From a virus, in IMG/VR virus record IMGVR_UViG_3300032322_001862, positions 1-49,752 of that record: a stretch of 49,752 bases of DNA; one strand, given 5' to 3'. Position 1 is the stretch's first letter, and each line of letters starts with the position of its first letter. The notes beneath the pieces are model-generated. The model saw only the letters and a list, made by a program, of their open reading frames with translations, made no database searches and had not been told where the DNA came from. The position numbers and the translations under genes were made by a program. Shown here in pieces: positions 1-7,027 of the stretch.

Positions 1-768
1 AATTGCTTTAGTGCCACCACCAACTTTTGCGTTATTGATGGTCAATCCATAAGACCCGGATGCACCGCCAGCAAGCGTCAAAATATCAGACGGCGAACTC
101 GTCCCGATGCCGAGGTTGCCGGAAGTGTCAAACCTTGCAGCCTCAACGCCGCCCTCCGTAAACGCAATCGTGTCTGCGGCGGGGAAGAAGATGCCGGTGT
201 TGGTGTCGCCGGTCGTGGTGATAGACGGGGCTGCGGCAGAACCAGCAGCGAAGGTGGCTATGCTGGAAGCGGTAAGCGTAGTGAAGGTACCCGCCGCGGC
301 TGACGAACCACCGATCGTGGTGCCGTCGATCGTGCCGCCGTTGATGTCCACGAAGTCATCCATGTAGATGACATCAGTGCCGTTGACGTAAAGGTGCGCC
401 TTGCGGCCGTTCGGGACCGTGATGCCCGTTCCCGCCGAAGTCTTGACCGTAATGCTCTGGCCGCCGGTCGTGTTGTTCTGGACGATGTACTGCTTCTGGA
501 TCGTCGGGACCACGAGCTCCCGAGTCCCCGTCAAACTCAGCGCGGAAGTGACGTTCAATACCAGCGCACGGGCAGTCTGTGCCGAGTTGGTGTCCGTGTA
601 GGTCAACGTCAGATTGGCATCCGAAAGGTAGTTCGGGTTGCCATAGCCGATGATGGCCTGCTCGAGCGCGGTGCCGAGATTGGTGTTGGTGATCGTACCC
701 CAAGTGCCGGAGTTCTCGCCGGTCGCTTGAAGCTCGATCTTCAGGTTTGTTGAATACGAACTAGGCAT
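1..768 (-). CDS. Tail fibre or tail-spike-like protein, 3' end outside window (partial)
   Basis: An ATG at 768 opens a frame that stays open to base 1, giving at least 256 residues. The N-terminus (MPSSYSTNLKIELQATGENS) and the following GTWGTITNTNLG are of the kind seen at the start of tail-fibre or receptor-binding proteins of environmental podoviruses. A QNNTTGGQSITVKTSAGTG segment, typical of beta-rich fibre shafts, and Ser/Thr/Ala/Gly-rich stretches with GIGTSSP follow. It would sit at the tail tip and touch the host surface. It is the last gene of the left structural operon, 12 bases after the repeat protein. The reading frame runs off the window, and a matching minus-strand 3' end exists at the right edge (49628-49752). 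Identity as a fibre is by family resemblance and position only. Confidence 0.8.
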   Translation of the reverse strand, partial: MPSSYSTNLKIELQATGENSGTWGTITNTNLGTALEQAIIGYGNPNYLSDANLTLTYTDTNSAQTARALVLNVTSALSLTGTRELVVPTIQKQYIVQNNTTGGQSITVKTSAGTGITVPNGRKAHLYVNGTDVIYMDDFVDINGGTIDGTTIGGSSAAAGTFTTLTASSIATFAAGSAAAPSITTTGDTNTGIFFPAADTIAFTEGGVEAARFDTSGNLGIGTSSPSDILTLAGGASGSYGLTINNAKVGGGTKAI

Positions 769-780
769 GTGAGTGTCCCT

Positions 781-1686
781 TTACGTCGAAATCTGAGTCC
801 AAACCACCGTGTTTCCGTCGTTGACTATGACCCAATTCTGTGTCTGTGCGTCATCGACATTCTGCCAGTTAGGCGTCTGATTGTCATTAATCACGCCCCA
901 GACAAGTACTGATCCCACCTGGGCCGTCCCAGAGACCCCCACCAGGGGGACATTGGCGTCGGAGGCTATCGTAACCGAGCCAACCTGCCCTGTGGCAGAC
1001 ACCCCGGTGACAGGCACGTTTTGCTCGGTAACAACCGTTACAGCGCCAAGCGCCGTGGTTCCCTGAACCCCCGTAAGCGTTACGATTCCCGTGCCGGTAA
1101 TGCTAACGGAGCCGACGGCCCCCGTGGCAAAGACGCCCGTGACAAGGACATCAGTGCCGACGGTGACCGTAACAGAGCCGACGGCCCCCGTGGCTTCCAG
1201 CCCCGTAACAGATACGTTGGCGTCGCCCGCGATCTGTACCGTGCCGATCGCACCCGTGGCCTGCACGCCCGTGAGACTGACATTAGCGTCCGCGGCAATC
1301 GTGACGGAGCCAACCTGGCCGGTGGCTTGGAGCCCCGTAACCGAGACATTCGCCCCGGCATTGATCGTAACGGAGCCAACCTGGCCGGTGCCCTCAACGC
1401 CCGTAAGGCTGACATTGGCCGTTCCAGTGACCTGGACCGAGCCCACAGAGCCCGTGGCCTGAAGCCCAGTGACGGGGACATCCGCCCCCGCCGTAACGGT
1501 GACGGTACCAACCTGCCCTGTCGCAGAAACGCCCGTAAGGCTGACGTTGGCGTCAGCCGCAATAGTGACAGAGCCAACCTGGCCCGTCCCCGTCGGAAGT
1601 GCCGCGAGGCTCTCACCCCAAGGATCGTCGCCCCAGCCTACGCCAGAAGCATTCCACCCTTGGAAGGCAACGACGGCATCGGTCAC
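781..1686 (-). CDS. Tandem-repeat beta-structured virion protein (22-aa repeats)
   Basis: 301 residues. After a short N-terminus, about ten 22-residue repeats run from roughly residue 32 to 265, each of the pattern ATGQVGSVTIAADANVSL followed by TGV plus one residue. The alternating Val/Thr/Ile pattern and fixed period fit a beta-solenoid or beta-prism. The C-terminal part is different, Asn/Gln/Trp-rich (NWQNVDD, NWVIVNDG), and looks like a small globular cap. It lies between a conserved tail-associated gene and the tail-fibre gene, so a tail or fibre-associated role is likely. Similar GSVTV repeat proteins occur near tail genes in environmental phages. The repeats are also visible in the DNA as 66-bp units, with third-position drift, so copy number could change by recombination. 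Confidence 0.85.
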   Translation of the reverse strand: MTDAVVAFQGWNASGVGWGDDPWGESLAALPTGTGQVGSVTIAADANVSLTGVSATGQVGTVTVTAGADVPVTGLQATGSVGSVQVTGTANVSLTGVEGTGQVGSVTINAGANVSVTGLQATGQVGSVTIAADANVSLTGVQATGAIGTVQIAGDANVSVTGLEATGAVGSVTVTVGTDVLVTGVFATGAVGSVSITGTGIVTLTGVQGTTALGAVTVVTEQNVPVTGVSATGQVGSVTIASDANVPLVGVSGTAQVGSVLVWGVINDNQTPNWQNVDDAQTQNWVIVNDGNTVVWTQIST

Positions 1687-1699
1687 TTCCGCCTCTTAC

Positions 1700-2137
1700 T
1701 TAGGCGATGCGGATGATCGCGTTGGTCGCGTCTGCCGTCGGGAAGATGATCGTGAAGGTGCCGTTCGTCGAGGTCTTGGCCCCACCGAAGTCCAGAATAC
1801 AGACCGAAGGGTCGCCCGCCGCCGAGTCGTTGTAGATCATCGCCCCAAAGGCCGTGATCGTCGCGCTCGTGAACGAAAGATCCGCAAAGTCCGTAAAGGC
1901 CGTGGTGCCGCTCGAGGTCGGGGTGACATTGGTCAGCGTACCGCCGCCCGCCGAGTAGGTACCGGAGTTCGCTACTTCGTTGGTGACCGTATATGCCGTA
2001 GTCGCCGCGGTGAAGGACGCACTGTTGTCGTACAGCGCGAGCTTAAAGGTATTGCCCGTGCTTGTCGTGAAGTTGTGCACCGCCCTCATCAGCTCCACCT
2101 TGAAGCTGGTGCACATAAAGTTGCCTGAAAATGCCAT
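1700..2137 (-). CDS. Conserved phage tail/structural protein
   Basis: 145 residues starting MAFSGNFMCTSFKVELMRAV. This start, with the following TFKLALYDNSA and a C-terminal IIFPTADATNAIIRI, is a recognisable conserved family found next to tail-adaptor genes in many environmental phages. Its exact role is unknown to me. The composition is beta-rich with many Thr and Ala and no membrane segment, as expected of a virion surface or tail protein. It follows the 95-aa gene with 2 bases between, and precedes the 22-aa-repeat protein. Start chosen at the ATG matching the family N-terminus. Confidence 0.8.
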   Translation of the reverse strand: MAFSGNFMCTSFKVELMRAVHNFTTSTGNTFKLALYDNSASFTAATTAYTVTNEVANSGTYSAGGGTLTNVTPTSSGTTAFTDFADLSFTSATITAFGAMIYNDSAAGDPSVCILDFGGAKTSTNGTFTIIFPTADATNAIIRIA

Positions 2138-2139
2138 TT

Positions 2140-2427
2140 CTACTCTCCTAACAGATGAACCAGCTCTGGATGCCCCGCTTCACGAAGGCGCTGGGCGATC
2201 GTGGCACGGTCCTGCTCGACGGCCTCCTTCAGATAGAAGGCGACCACATGCTTGACGCGGTCCTTAAAGGCCCGCGCCTGCGCCTGAATGACCGGATGTG
2301 ACTGGTCACCGACGAAAATGATCTTGTCCGCGGCCCGTTGAGCGAGCTCGTCGGCCGCCCAACCACGGGAGTCCGTGGTCACGACCTGCACGCCGTTCGT
2401 TAGTCCGGGCATTTCTACAGTGATCAT
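2140..2427 (-). CDS. Conserved small phage protein of adaptor region
   Basis: 95 residues, beginning MITVEMPGLTNGVQV. It has a helical middle (DELAQRAADKIIFVGDQ) and an amphipathic C-terminal half (AFYLKEAVEQDRATIAQRL) ending in a Pro-Glu-Leu helix. I recognise it as a conserved small protein found beside tail-adaptor genes of pelagiphage-like podoviruses; no biochemical function is known to me. The start codon overlaps the stop of the upstream adaptor gene by four bases (ATGA), which implies translational coupling. Position suggests a role in neck or tail assembly, or a chaperone for a neighbouring tail protein. Confidence 0.75.
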   Translation of the reverse strand: MITVEMPGLTNGVQVVTTDSRGWAADELAQRAADKIIFVGDQSHPVIQAQARAFKDRVKHVVAFYLKEAVEQDRATIAQRLREAGHPELVHLLGE

Positions 2428-3080
2428 GGGCCGGGCGACTCCGATTTAACCGGGATGCGGATCATACCATCACGGTACTCGTCGCGGCGGCGGCGTCCCT
2501 GCTGCTCGATGCCGAGACCCTGGATCGCCTGACGGTACGAGTTCTGGAAGTACTGCATCATCTCCGGCGGCCCCTTAGTGTAGCTGTACGCCTGAATCAT
2601 GCAGGCATAAAACAGGGCTTCCGGGGCGTTATTGCTGATCCAAGTCGTCGTATTGGTCGACGAAAGCTGCGCAGGGCGGTAGATGTAGCCAAGTTCGACC
2701 ACAAAGTTCGCATTCGGGGTGGGCGCAATGTAGAACGTGTTCTGGTCCCACACCGAATAGTACTTGGGGACGTCCGTGCTGGCCCCGTTGGGCCAGTATT
2801 CCTTCATGAAGGAAGTGTCACGGAAGTCCAAAAAGATCTGATCGCTGCCCGAGGTGATCATCATGTAACGATGAGTGAGGATGTCACTCGGGGCGGTCAG
2901 AAATTTGTTGCCGGAAGTCATGTTTCCACTGACTTCGAGCTTAAAAACGTCCAAATCGATCTCGCGGAGGATCTGATTCTCCGCGAAAGTGATGAAGTTG
3001 TTGATTACGGCATCCGTAAAGACGTTACTACCCACTTCGGAGTAGTTTCTGATGTTCGTAACGAGCTCGCTGTAGTTCAT
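2424..3080 (-). CDS. Head-tail adaptor protein (SU10-adaptor-like)
   Basis: 218 residues. The N-terminal helical part (MNYSELVTNIRNYSEVGSN, then FITFAENQILREIDLDVF) followed by a beta-rich centre (PSDILTHRYMMI, PKYYSVWDQNTFYIAP) and a C-terminal helical hairpin (PEALFYACMIQAYSYTKGP, MMQYFQNSYRQAI) matches the phage adaptor family named after phage SU10, analogous to T7 gp11-type connector rings. It would form a ring between portal and tail. It overlaps the upstream zinc-motif gene by four bases and the downstream 95-aa gene by four bases. I am confident about the family and less so about its exact place in the tail stack. Confidence 0.82.
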   Translation of the reverse strand: MNYSELVTNIRNYSEVGSNVFTDAVINNFITFAENQILREIDLDVFKLEVSGNMTSGNKFLTAPSDILTHRYMMITSGSDQIFLDFRDTSFMKEYWPNGASTDVPKYYSVWDQNTFYIAPTPNANFVVELGYIYRPAQLSSTNTTTWISNNAPEALFYACMIQAYSYTKGPPEMMQYFQNSYRQAIQGLGIEQQGRRRRDEYRDGMIRIPVKSESPGP

Positions 3081-3427
3081 GTGACCGTCACCGTGACCGA
3101 TCCGACCGTACCCAAGGCAATCAGCGCCTGTCCTAGCACATACGGACGCATATCAGCCGTGTTAAGGACCGATCCATAGCTCTGAAAAGCCGTAAAACCA
3201 GGCGCTCCAACGAACACCGAGACGGGTTCAATGCGGTCTGGGCGCGGATCGCGCAGCGCAATGGCGTCTCCGCGGTACCGCAAAGGCTCCAACTGGGGCT
3301 CTTTCGGCTCGTAATCGTCCGGGCAGACCATGAACCCCTGCCATTGCTTGCGCAAGACGTTGTAGGGGTACCGTTGGCCGCAGAAATCGCACAGCCCATA
3401 CGAAAATTTGCCGGTTGCGTAGGCCAT
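3077..3427 (-). CDS. Small neck/tail protein with Cys motif
   Basis: 116 residues from the ATG that shares a base with the upstream stop (TAATG); longer upstream frame is ignored because this start is coupled and matches the family. Residues 13-16 (CDFCG) and a later Cys (MVCPDDYEPKEPQLEP) suggest a three- or four-ligand metal site, and this pattern is shared by small proteins found between adaptor genes in environmental podoviruses. The last eleven residues, GTVGSVTVTVT, copy the motif of the repeat protein encoded at 781-1686. A virion role is inferred from position; the function is unknown. Confidence 0.75.
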   Translation of the reverse strand: MAYATGKFSYGLCDFCGQRYPYNVLRKQWQGFMVCPDDYEPKEPQLEPLRYRGDAIALRDPRPDRIEPVSVFVGAPGFTAFQSYGSVLNTADMRPYVLGQALIALGTVGSVTVTVT

Positions 3428-4092
3428 TAGACGCCCATGTCGGGCACAAACTGCACGCTGGCAGTGTCCCGATCCTCCATCGCAGCCCGGTTGAAGTCTT
3501 CTTCGTAGATGGCCTTCAGCGCAGCCGTCCGATCCGGGGCAAACTTGAGCGAAAGCTGGTACGCAAGCCCAGAAGCCAAGCATGGCAAGAAGCGGAAGTT
3601 GATGTCCGCCGTGTTGGTGTACACCCCCGCATCCTGAATGCGCCGAATGCGGTAGTACACGAAGGTATACGTCTGATCCGCCGCCGGATAGAAGAAAACC
3701 TTGGTCGGATTGGCGCGCTGTACGTAAAACTGCGCCGGCCGAGCCTCAGAGGTCTTGTTCGGGACGTTCAGGTAGTCCTCGCGGCTGATACGCTCGATGT
3801 AAACATCACTGTTGATGCCCTGGCTATTCTGGCGAATGATCGCCTCGAGCACATTGACCGTATCAGTAGGCAATGTGATCTCTTTGACACCCTGCGTCAG
3901 CGTATAAGTCGCCTGTTCAATGGTCCAAAGGTTCAAGCCACGGTTGGCCCAGTCCAGAAACAGCAAATTGAGCGAGCGGCGTGCGGAGTTGAGCTGATAA
4001 CCGCTCGTCGCCCGCATGCCGCAACGCTCAAATGCCTCTTCAACCAGATCGTCAATCGACAGGTTGAAGTCTGTAGTGCCTGACGTAGCCAT
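3427..4092 (-). CDS. Head-tail joining protein (P22 gp4-like tail accessory factor)
   Basis: 221 residues. The sequence DDLVEEAFERCGMRATSGYQ, then ARRSLNLLFLDWANRGLNLW and YTLTQGVKEITLP, is the recognisable pattern of podovirus head-tail joining proteins related to the P22 gp4 tail accessory factor. It would bind under the portal and seal the packaged head. It begins two bases after the small Gly/Lys/Met-rich gene and its stop overlaps the start of the next gene (TAATG). The mostly helical fold with a beta insertion agrees with that role. The assignment rests on pattern memory and gene order. Confidence 0.82.
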   Translation of the reverse strand: MATSGTTDFNLSIDDLVEEAFERCGMRATSGYQLNSARRSLNLLFLDWANRGLNLWTIEQATYTLTQGVKEITLPTDTVNVLEAIIRQNSQGINSDVYIERISREDYLNVPNKTSEARPAQFYVQRANPTKVFFYPAADQTYTFVYYRIRRIQDAGVYTNTADINFRFLPCLASGLAYQLSLKFAPDRTAALKAIYEEDFNRAAMEDRDTASVQFVPDMGV

Positions 4093-4095
4093 CGA

Positions 4096-4353
4096 TTAGC
4101 CGCAGGATCCGCCCATGCGCATCTTCTTGACCTTCATCTTCTTCTTAGCCGCACCGCCCTTCTTGTAGCCGCCAGGCATCCCGCCGCCCGTCATGCCCAT
4201 GGCCATGCGCTTGTGCTGATTGACATCGCCCCCCACGGCCATCATCAAGACCTTGCCGGTCTTCATGCTGGGCTCGGAGAGCATCTTGTTCTTCGGGCCA
4301 CTGCCCACGGCACCGCCACCACGGACGGCACAACCCATTCCACGACCTGCCAT
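4096..4353 (-). CDS. Small basic Gly/Met/Lys-rich virion-associated protein
   Basis: 85 residues, very rich in Gly, Met and Lys, ending KKKMKVKKMRMGGSCG. Near the N-terminus it has VRGGGAVGSG, a motif repeated in the neighbouring 107-aa protein and, in shorter form, in other virion genes. It is the last of three consecutive tiny basic proteins between the decoration-type genes and the head-tail joining protein. Composition suggests DNA- or capsid-interior binding, but no known fold is visible. It is separated from the 56-aa gene by a single base. Function inferred only from charge and context. Confidence 0.75.
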   Translation of the reverse strand: MAGRGMGCAVRGGGAVGSGPKNKMLSEPSMKTGKVLMMAVGGDVNQHKRMAMGMTGGGMPGGYKKGGAAKKKMKVKKMRMGGSCG

Positions 4354-4354
4354 T

Positions 4355-4525
4355 TTAGTACCCTCGCATCGCGCGACCGCGCGAATCCTTGCTCTTGCTC
4401 TTCATGGCACGGCCTTTCTTATCGGCCATACCACCCTTTTTCATCTTGCCGACGCCGTCGGCAGCAAAGGCCGGGACTTTTTTCCCGCCCTTCATCACCA
4501 TCTTTAATTTACCGGGCATTGTCAT
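4355..4525 (-). CDS. Tiny basic protein, Lys/Gly/Met-rich
   Basis: 56 residues, start ATG at 4525 placed five bases after a clear AAGGAG ribosome binding site; stop TAA at 4355-4357. The sequence begins MTMPGKLKMVMKGGKKVPAF and ends SKDSRGRAMRGY. It is strongly basic with no hydrophobic core, and two Lys-Gly-Gly stretches. The gene sits in the gap between two other small basic genes, uses their strand and has a good start signal, so I take it as real. The MPGKLKMV start is also seen in small proteins beside capsid genes of marine phages. Possible core or capsid-lining protein. Confidence 0.75.
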   Translation of the reverse strand: MTMPGKLKMVMKGGKKVPAFAADGVGKMKKGGMADKKGRAMKSKSKDSRGRAMRGY

Positions 4526-4539
4526 TTACTCCTTAAGGA

Positions 4540-4863
4540 TTAACACTTCCATCGTCGACGAGCCTGCCTAATCCTGCTGTTTGGATCCTTGGCAGCCTCT
4601 GGGTACATTTTCATCTGGCCGGCGGAACGCGCGCAAAACGACTTGCGTCGTTTGGCCCGGGCAGTACCCGGATTGCTTTCCGTCACAGCCGTCTGAAGCT
4701 TACTGCCGGGATTGGCACGGCGATACGCAGCCACGCCCTGACGGGTCATGCCCGCACCCTGCTTCGTAGGGCGAAAATTGCCGCTTTTAACGGAGGTCTT
4801 GATGCCCATGCCTTTACGCACGGCACCGCCCCCACGCAGCGCAATGCCCATGGAGCCAGGCAT
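4540..4863 (-). CDS. Basic conserved protein (DUF6321-like C-terminal pattern)
   Basis: 107 residues. The first part carries LRGGGAVRKGMG. The rest shows the conserved pattern MTRQGVAAYRRANPGSKLQ, TAVT, KRRKSFCARSAG, then NSRIRQARRRWKC at the C-terminus. This Arg/Lys-rich pattern ending in Trp-x-Cys is known from structural or hypothetical proteins of cyanophages and other marine phages (DUF6321-like). The role is not known; the charge suggests binding to packaged DNA. The start overlaps the stop of the upstream 100-aa gene by one base (TAATG type). Confidence 0.78.
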   Translation of the reverse strand: MPGSMGIALRGGGAVRKGMGIKTSVKSGNFRPTKQGAGMTRQGVAAYRRANPGSKLQTAVTESNPGTARAKRRKSFCARSAGQMKMYPEAAKDPNSRIRQARRRWKC

Positions 4864-5165
4864 TACGCCGGTGCCCCACCCACGTACAGCACGGTAACGC
4901 TCTTGACCTCGGCATCGGCGAGGGTGACATACACGCCATCCGTCGCCAGAATTCCGTCATCGGGAATGATGAGATCGTAGGCCCCAGCAGCCGCCGGAGT
5001 CTTGATGTCAAGAATCGTAGTGCCCGCGGAACCGCCCGTTTTAAGGGTAAAGCTCGAGGCAGTCGCTGAATTGGTGAAATACACGCCCTGAACACGCGTG
5101 CGACCATTCACCGCGTCGCCCGAAGCAATCACGGTTTTGGCTTTGACGTCACTTGCAAAACTCAT
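4863..5165 (-). CDS. Small decoration-type virion protein
   Basis: 100 residues, beta-rich with many Ala, Gly, Thr and Val (RVQGVYFTNSATASSFTLKT, DGVYVTLADAEVKSVTVLYV). No cysteines or membrane segments. It lies just downstream of the jelly-roll-like 237-aa gene, separated by a stretch with an intercistronic hairpin (5199-5226), and is coupled to the 107-aa gene. The same beta-rich pattern is found in the 108-aa protein encoded at 49294-49620. A capsid- or tail-decoration function is inferred; no enzymatic motif is present. An AAGGAAGC ribosome binding sequence precedes the ATG. Confidence 0.72.
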   Translation of the reverse strand: MSFASDVKAKTVIASGDAVNGRTRVQGVYFTNSATASSFTLKTGGSAGTTILDIKTPAAAGAYDLIIPDDGILATDGVYVTLADAEVKSVTVLYVGGAPA

Positions 5166-5198
5166 TGTTCTGCTTCCTTTGTCTAGGTGAAGCCGGAT

Positions 5199-5226
5199 CG
5201 CCCCGGATCATTGCTGACCCGGGGCG
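5199..5226 (-). other. Intercistronic hairpin
   Basis: CGCCCCGG at 5199-5206 pairs with CCGGGGCG at 5219-5226 around a 12-base loop, eleven bases past the stop of the upstream gene on the minus strand. No U-run follows on that strand, so it is more likely a processing or stability hairpin than a terminator. On the plus strand a T6 run follows six bases later. Confidence 0.4.
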
Positions 5227-5236
5227 CTTCCGTTTT

Positions 5237-5950
5237 TTAGCGCGTCGCCGAGGCGAAGAGGTAGTCGAGTTTCGTCGAACGGGTGCCAGAGGCACTCCCC
5301 GACAAAGACATCGCCGCCAACGCCAACTCCGTGGTCGGAATGTTGGTCGTGTGCGTCGCAACGAGCTTGCGGTTCACGAAGAACTCCACCAACCCCGTGC
5401 CGCTCACGCGGAAACCAAGGGTGATGTCGGTGTCGTCAACAAGATCAACGCCCGAGTCCGTCGAGGTCTCGGTGCCGCCCGACTCCGTCTTGCAGAGGAT
5501 CGAGGCATTGCCATCGTCCACCTGGAACACGATGCGATCGGCAGCCGTCAGCATGGCTTCCGGGTTGGTCGCAAAGTTAACGGTGAGCCCCGCGCAAATG
5601 TCCGTCTGATCGGCGTCATTGCACTGAAGACGGGTTTCAAACCACACAACCTTGTCCGCGGCGGCCTTGTAGACCTCGTTGCCCTGGACCGACGCGCCGT
5701 CGTTATCCGTGGTGGCAGCCGAAGTCAGCTCGAGAAGGCCATTGACCGTGTCGGCGACGATGCCGGCGGTGGCGCCAGAGTCCTTGACCACGGTCCAGTC
5801 GTTGGTGCTGTCAAGCGCAACGCCGAGAAAGTCGTCCAAGTACGAGACGACGGCCGGGTTTGCGGAAATGGTGAGATCGGTGCCCCAGGCGCCCGTGACG
5901 GTGCCCTTGCCCGAGTACTGAAGCGGGCCAGAAAAATGCGTAACAGCCAT
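5237..5950 (-). CDS. Head-fibre or decoration protein, jelly-roll-like
   Basis: 237 residues, starting MAVTHFSGPLQYSGKG. The middle shows a lectin or laminin-G-like beta-sandwich rhythm: LDDFLGVALDSTNDWTVV, VVWFETRLQCND, ITLGFRVSGTGLVEFFVNRK. Proteins of this kind follow the major capsid gene in many environmental podoviruses and are taken as head fibres or decoration proteins that coat the capsid. It is the first gene after the capsid terminator and has its own possible promoter upstream near 6019-6064. No catalytic residues are visible. The fold call is by pattern only. Confidence 0.75.
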   Translation of the reverse strand: MAVTHFSGPLQYSGKGTVTGAWGTDLTISANPAVVSYLDDFLGVALDSTNDWTVVKDSGATAGIVADTVNGLLELTSAATTDNDGASVQGNEVYKAAADKVVWFETRLQCNDADQTDICAGLTVNFATNPEAMLTAADRIVFQVDDGNASILCKTESGGTETSTDSGVDLVDDTDITLGFRVSGTGLVEFFVNRKLVATHTTNIPTTELALAAMSLSGSASGTRSTKLDYLFASATR

Positions 5951-6018
5951 GTTGTCCTCACATGCGAGTTAGGTACGGCTGTCTGCATGTCGTCAGCCGG
6001 GTCTGTCAGACGTACCTG

Positions 6019-6066
6019 GATTGCCCCGGAACAGCTCAACTATACGTCAGGAAATCCAATAAAAGA
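6019..6066 (-). promoter_or_regulatory. Possible promoter after the capsid terminator
   Basis: Read on the minus strand, TTCTTT, 17 bases, then TATAGT lie just beyond the terminator hairpin and upstream of the 237-aa gene. The -10 is good, the -35 is weak. It would let the tail genes be transcribed after capsid termination. Confidence 0.3.
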
Positions 6067-6087
6067 AGGGGGTCTTTCGACCCCCTC
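6059..6087 (-). terminator. Rho-independent terminator after major capsid gene
   Basis: On the minus strand GGGGGTC, a GAAA tetraloop and GACCCCC form a 7-bp stem, followed by TTCTTTTATT. It starts 16 bases after the major capsid stop codon. A terminator directly after the capsid gene is a common phage arrangement that gives extra capsid transcript over the tail genes. Confidence 0.85.
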
Positions 6088-6100
6088 CTGTTTGCCGCTA

Positions 6101-7009
6101 TTAGGCACCACCGGGCGAGCCGAAGATACCCCGCGGGTCGCTGAAGCCGAAGCTGTAGCGCTCGCGAGCCTTGTACCGCACGTTGCCGGTGTCGAAGTCA
6201 CCTTCGAAACCAGTCTTGATGGCAACACGCTGGAACATCTTCATGCCGTTCGGGGCGTCGGTCTTGATAAACCAGGCGTCCGGGTCGGTCAGGAAGTGGT
6301 TCACGGTGTAGCCCTGCGGCACCATGCCCATGTTCTTCACGGCGTTGATGTCGTTATCCGCAGTGCCGACACGGAGGGTCGACTTGAGGATACGGTCAGC
6401 CGTAAACATGAGTTCCTTCGGGATGATGAGCTTGAGGCCCTGAACAGCGATCTTCAGGCCACGCTCATCGGTGAACTTGGCGATGTCGATCAGAGCCTGC
6501 TCAAGGGAGGTCTCGCTTAGGTCAGCCGAAACGGCCAGCTCGTTGGCGAGGTCCGGGCCCGACAGGGTCGGGTGGTCCGTCGCGCAAAGCGGCTTGCCGT
6601 CACCACCAGTCGAGGTCGTGAACGCGCCGTTAAGCACGTCAGCGGCCTTGATCTGCTTGGTCTGCGCCATCGAACGGGCGAGCGCCTTGGTGTAACGCGC
6701 AGCGAGTCGGTCGTAGAGGTTGTCCTCAACGGCTTCTTCGGTGAGCGAGAACGCCAGAGCGATCGTCTCGTGGGTGTAGCGAGCGGTGTAGACTTCCTGC
6801 GCCTGGTCGTACGCGACGCCAGCGCCTTCAGACTTCACCGGAGCCTCGGCAAAGCCGGACTCCATCACCTCTTCCTCGAACGCACGATCAGAGCTCTCGA
6901 CCGAGTAGATCTCGGCGTGCTCGTTCTCGTAGTTCTTGTACTCGAGGCCGAACAGGGCGTTCAAACCCGGCTCGAGCTCCTTAACAAGTTGTGCACGTGA
7001 AATTGCCAT
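6101..7009 (-). CDS. Major capsid protein (Mu gpT-like)
   Basis: 302 residues. MAISRAQLVKELEPGLNALF at the N-terminus, FAEAPVKSEGAGVAYDQAQE, YTARYTHETIALAFSLTEEA, then SMAQTKQIKAADVLNGAF, PLCATDHPTLSG and a C-terminal RYKARERYSFGFSDPRGIFG are the signature of the gpT-like major head subunit family, an HK97-fold capsid protein. It forms the icosahedral shell. Upstream lie a capsid-associated gene and the scaffold gene, and a terminator follows immediately. The length is usual for this family without an N-terminal protease or delta domain; assembly is presumably guided by the scaffold at 8116-9036. Confidence 0.92.
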   Translation of the reverse strand: MAISRAQLVKELEPGLNALFGLEYKNYENEHAEIYSVESSDRAFEEEVMESGFAEAPVKSEGAGVAYDQAQEVYTARYTHETIALAFSLTEEAVEDNLYDRLAARYTKALARSMAQTKQIKAADVLNGAFTTSTGGDGKPLCATDHPTLSGPDLANELAVSADLSETSLEQALIDIAKFTDERGLKIAVQGLKLIIPKELMFTADRILKSTLRVGTADNDINAVKNMGMVPQGYTVNHFLTDPDAWFIKTDAPNGMKMFQRVAIKTGFEGDFDTGNVRYKARERYSFGFSDPRGIFGSPGGA

Positions 7010-7027
7010 GTCTTTATGCCCCTATAA

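Noticed and set aside
5153-6520. 455-aa plus-strand open frame
   Set aside because: It is antisense to the decoration and capsid genes, has no ribosome site and an Arg/Val-rich translation typical of reverse-strand shadows.
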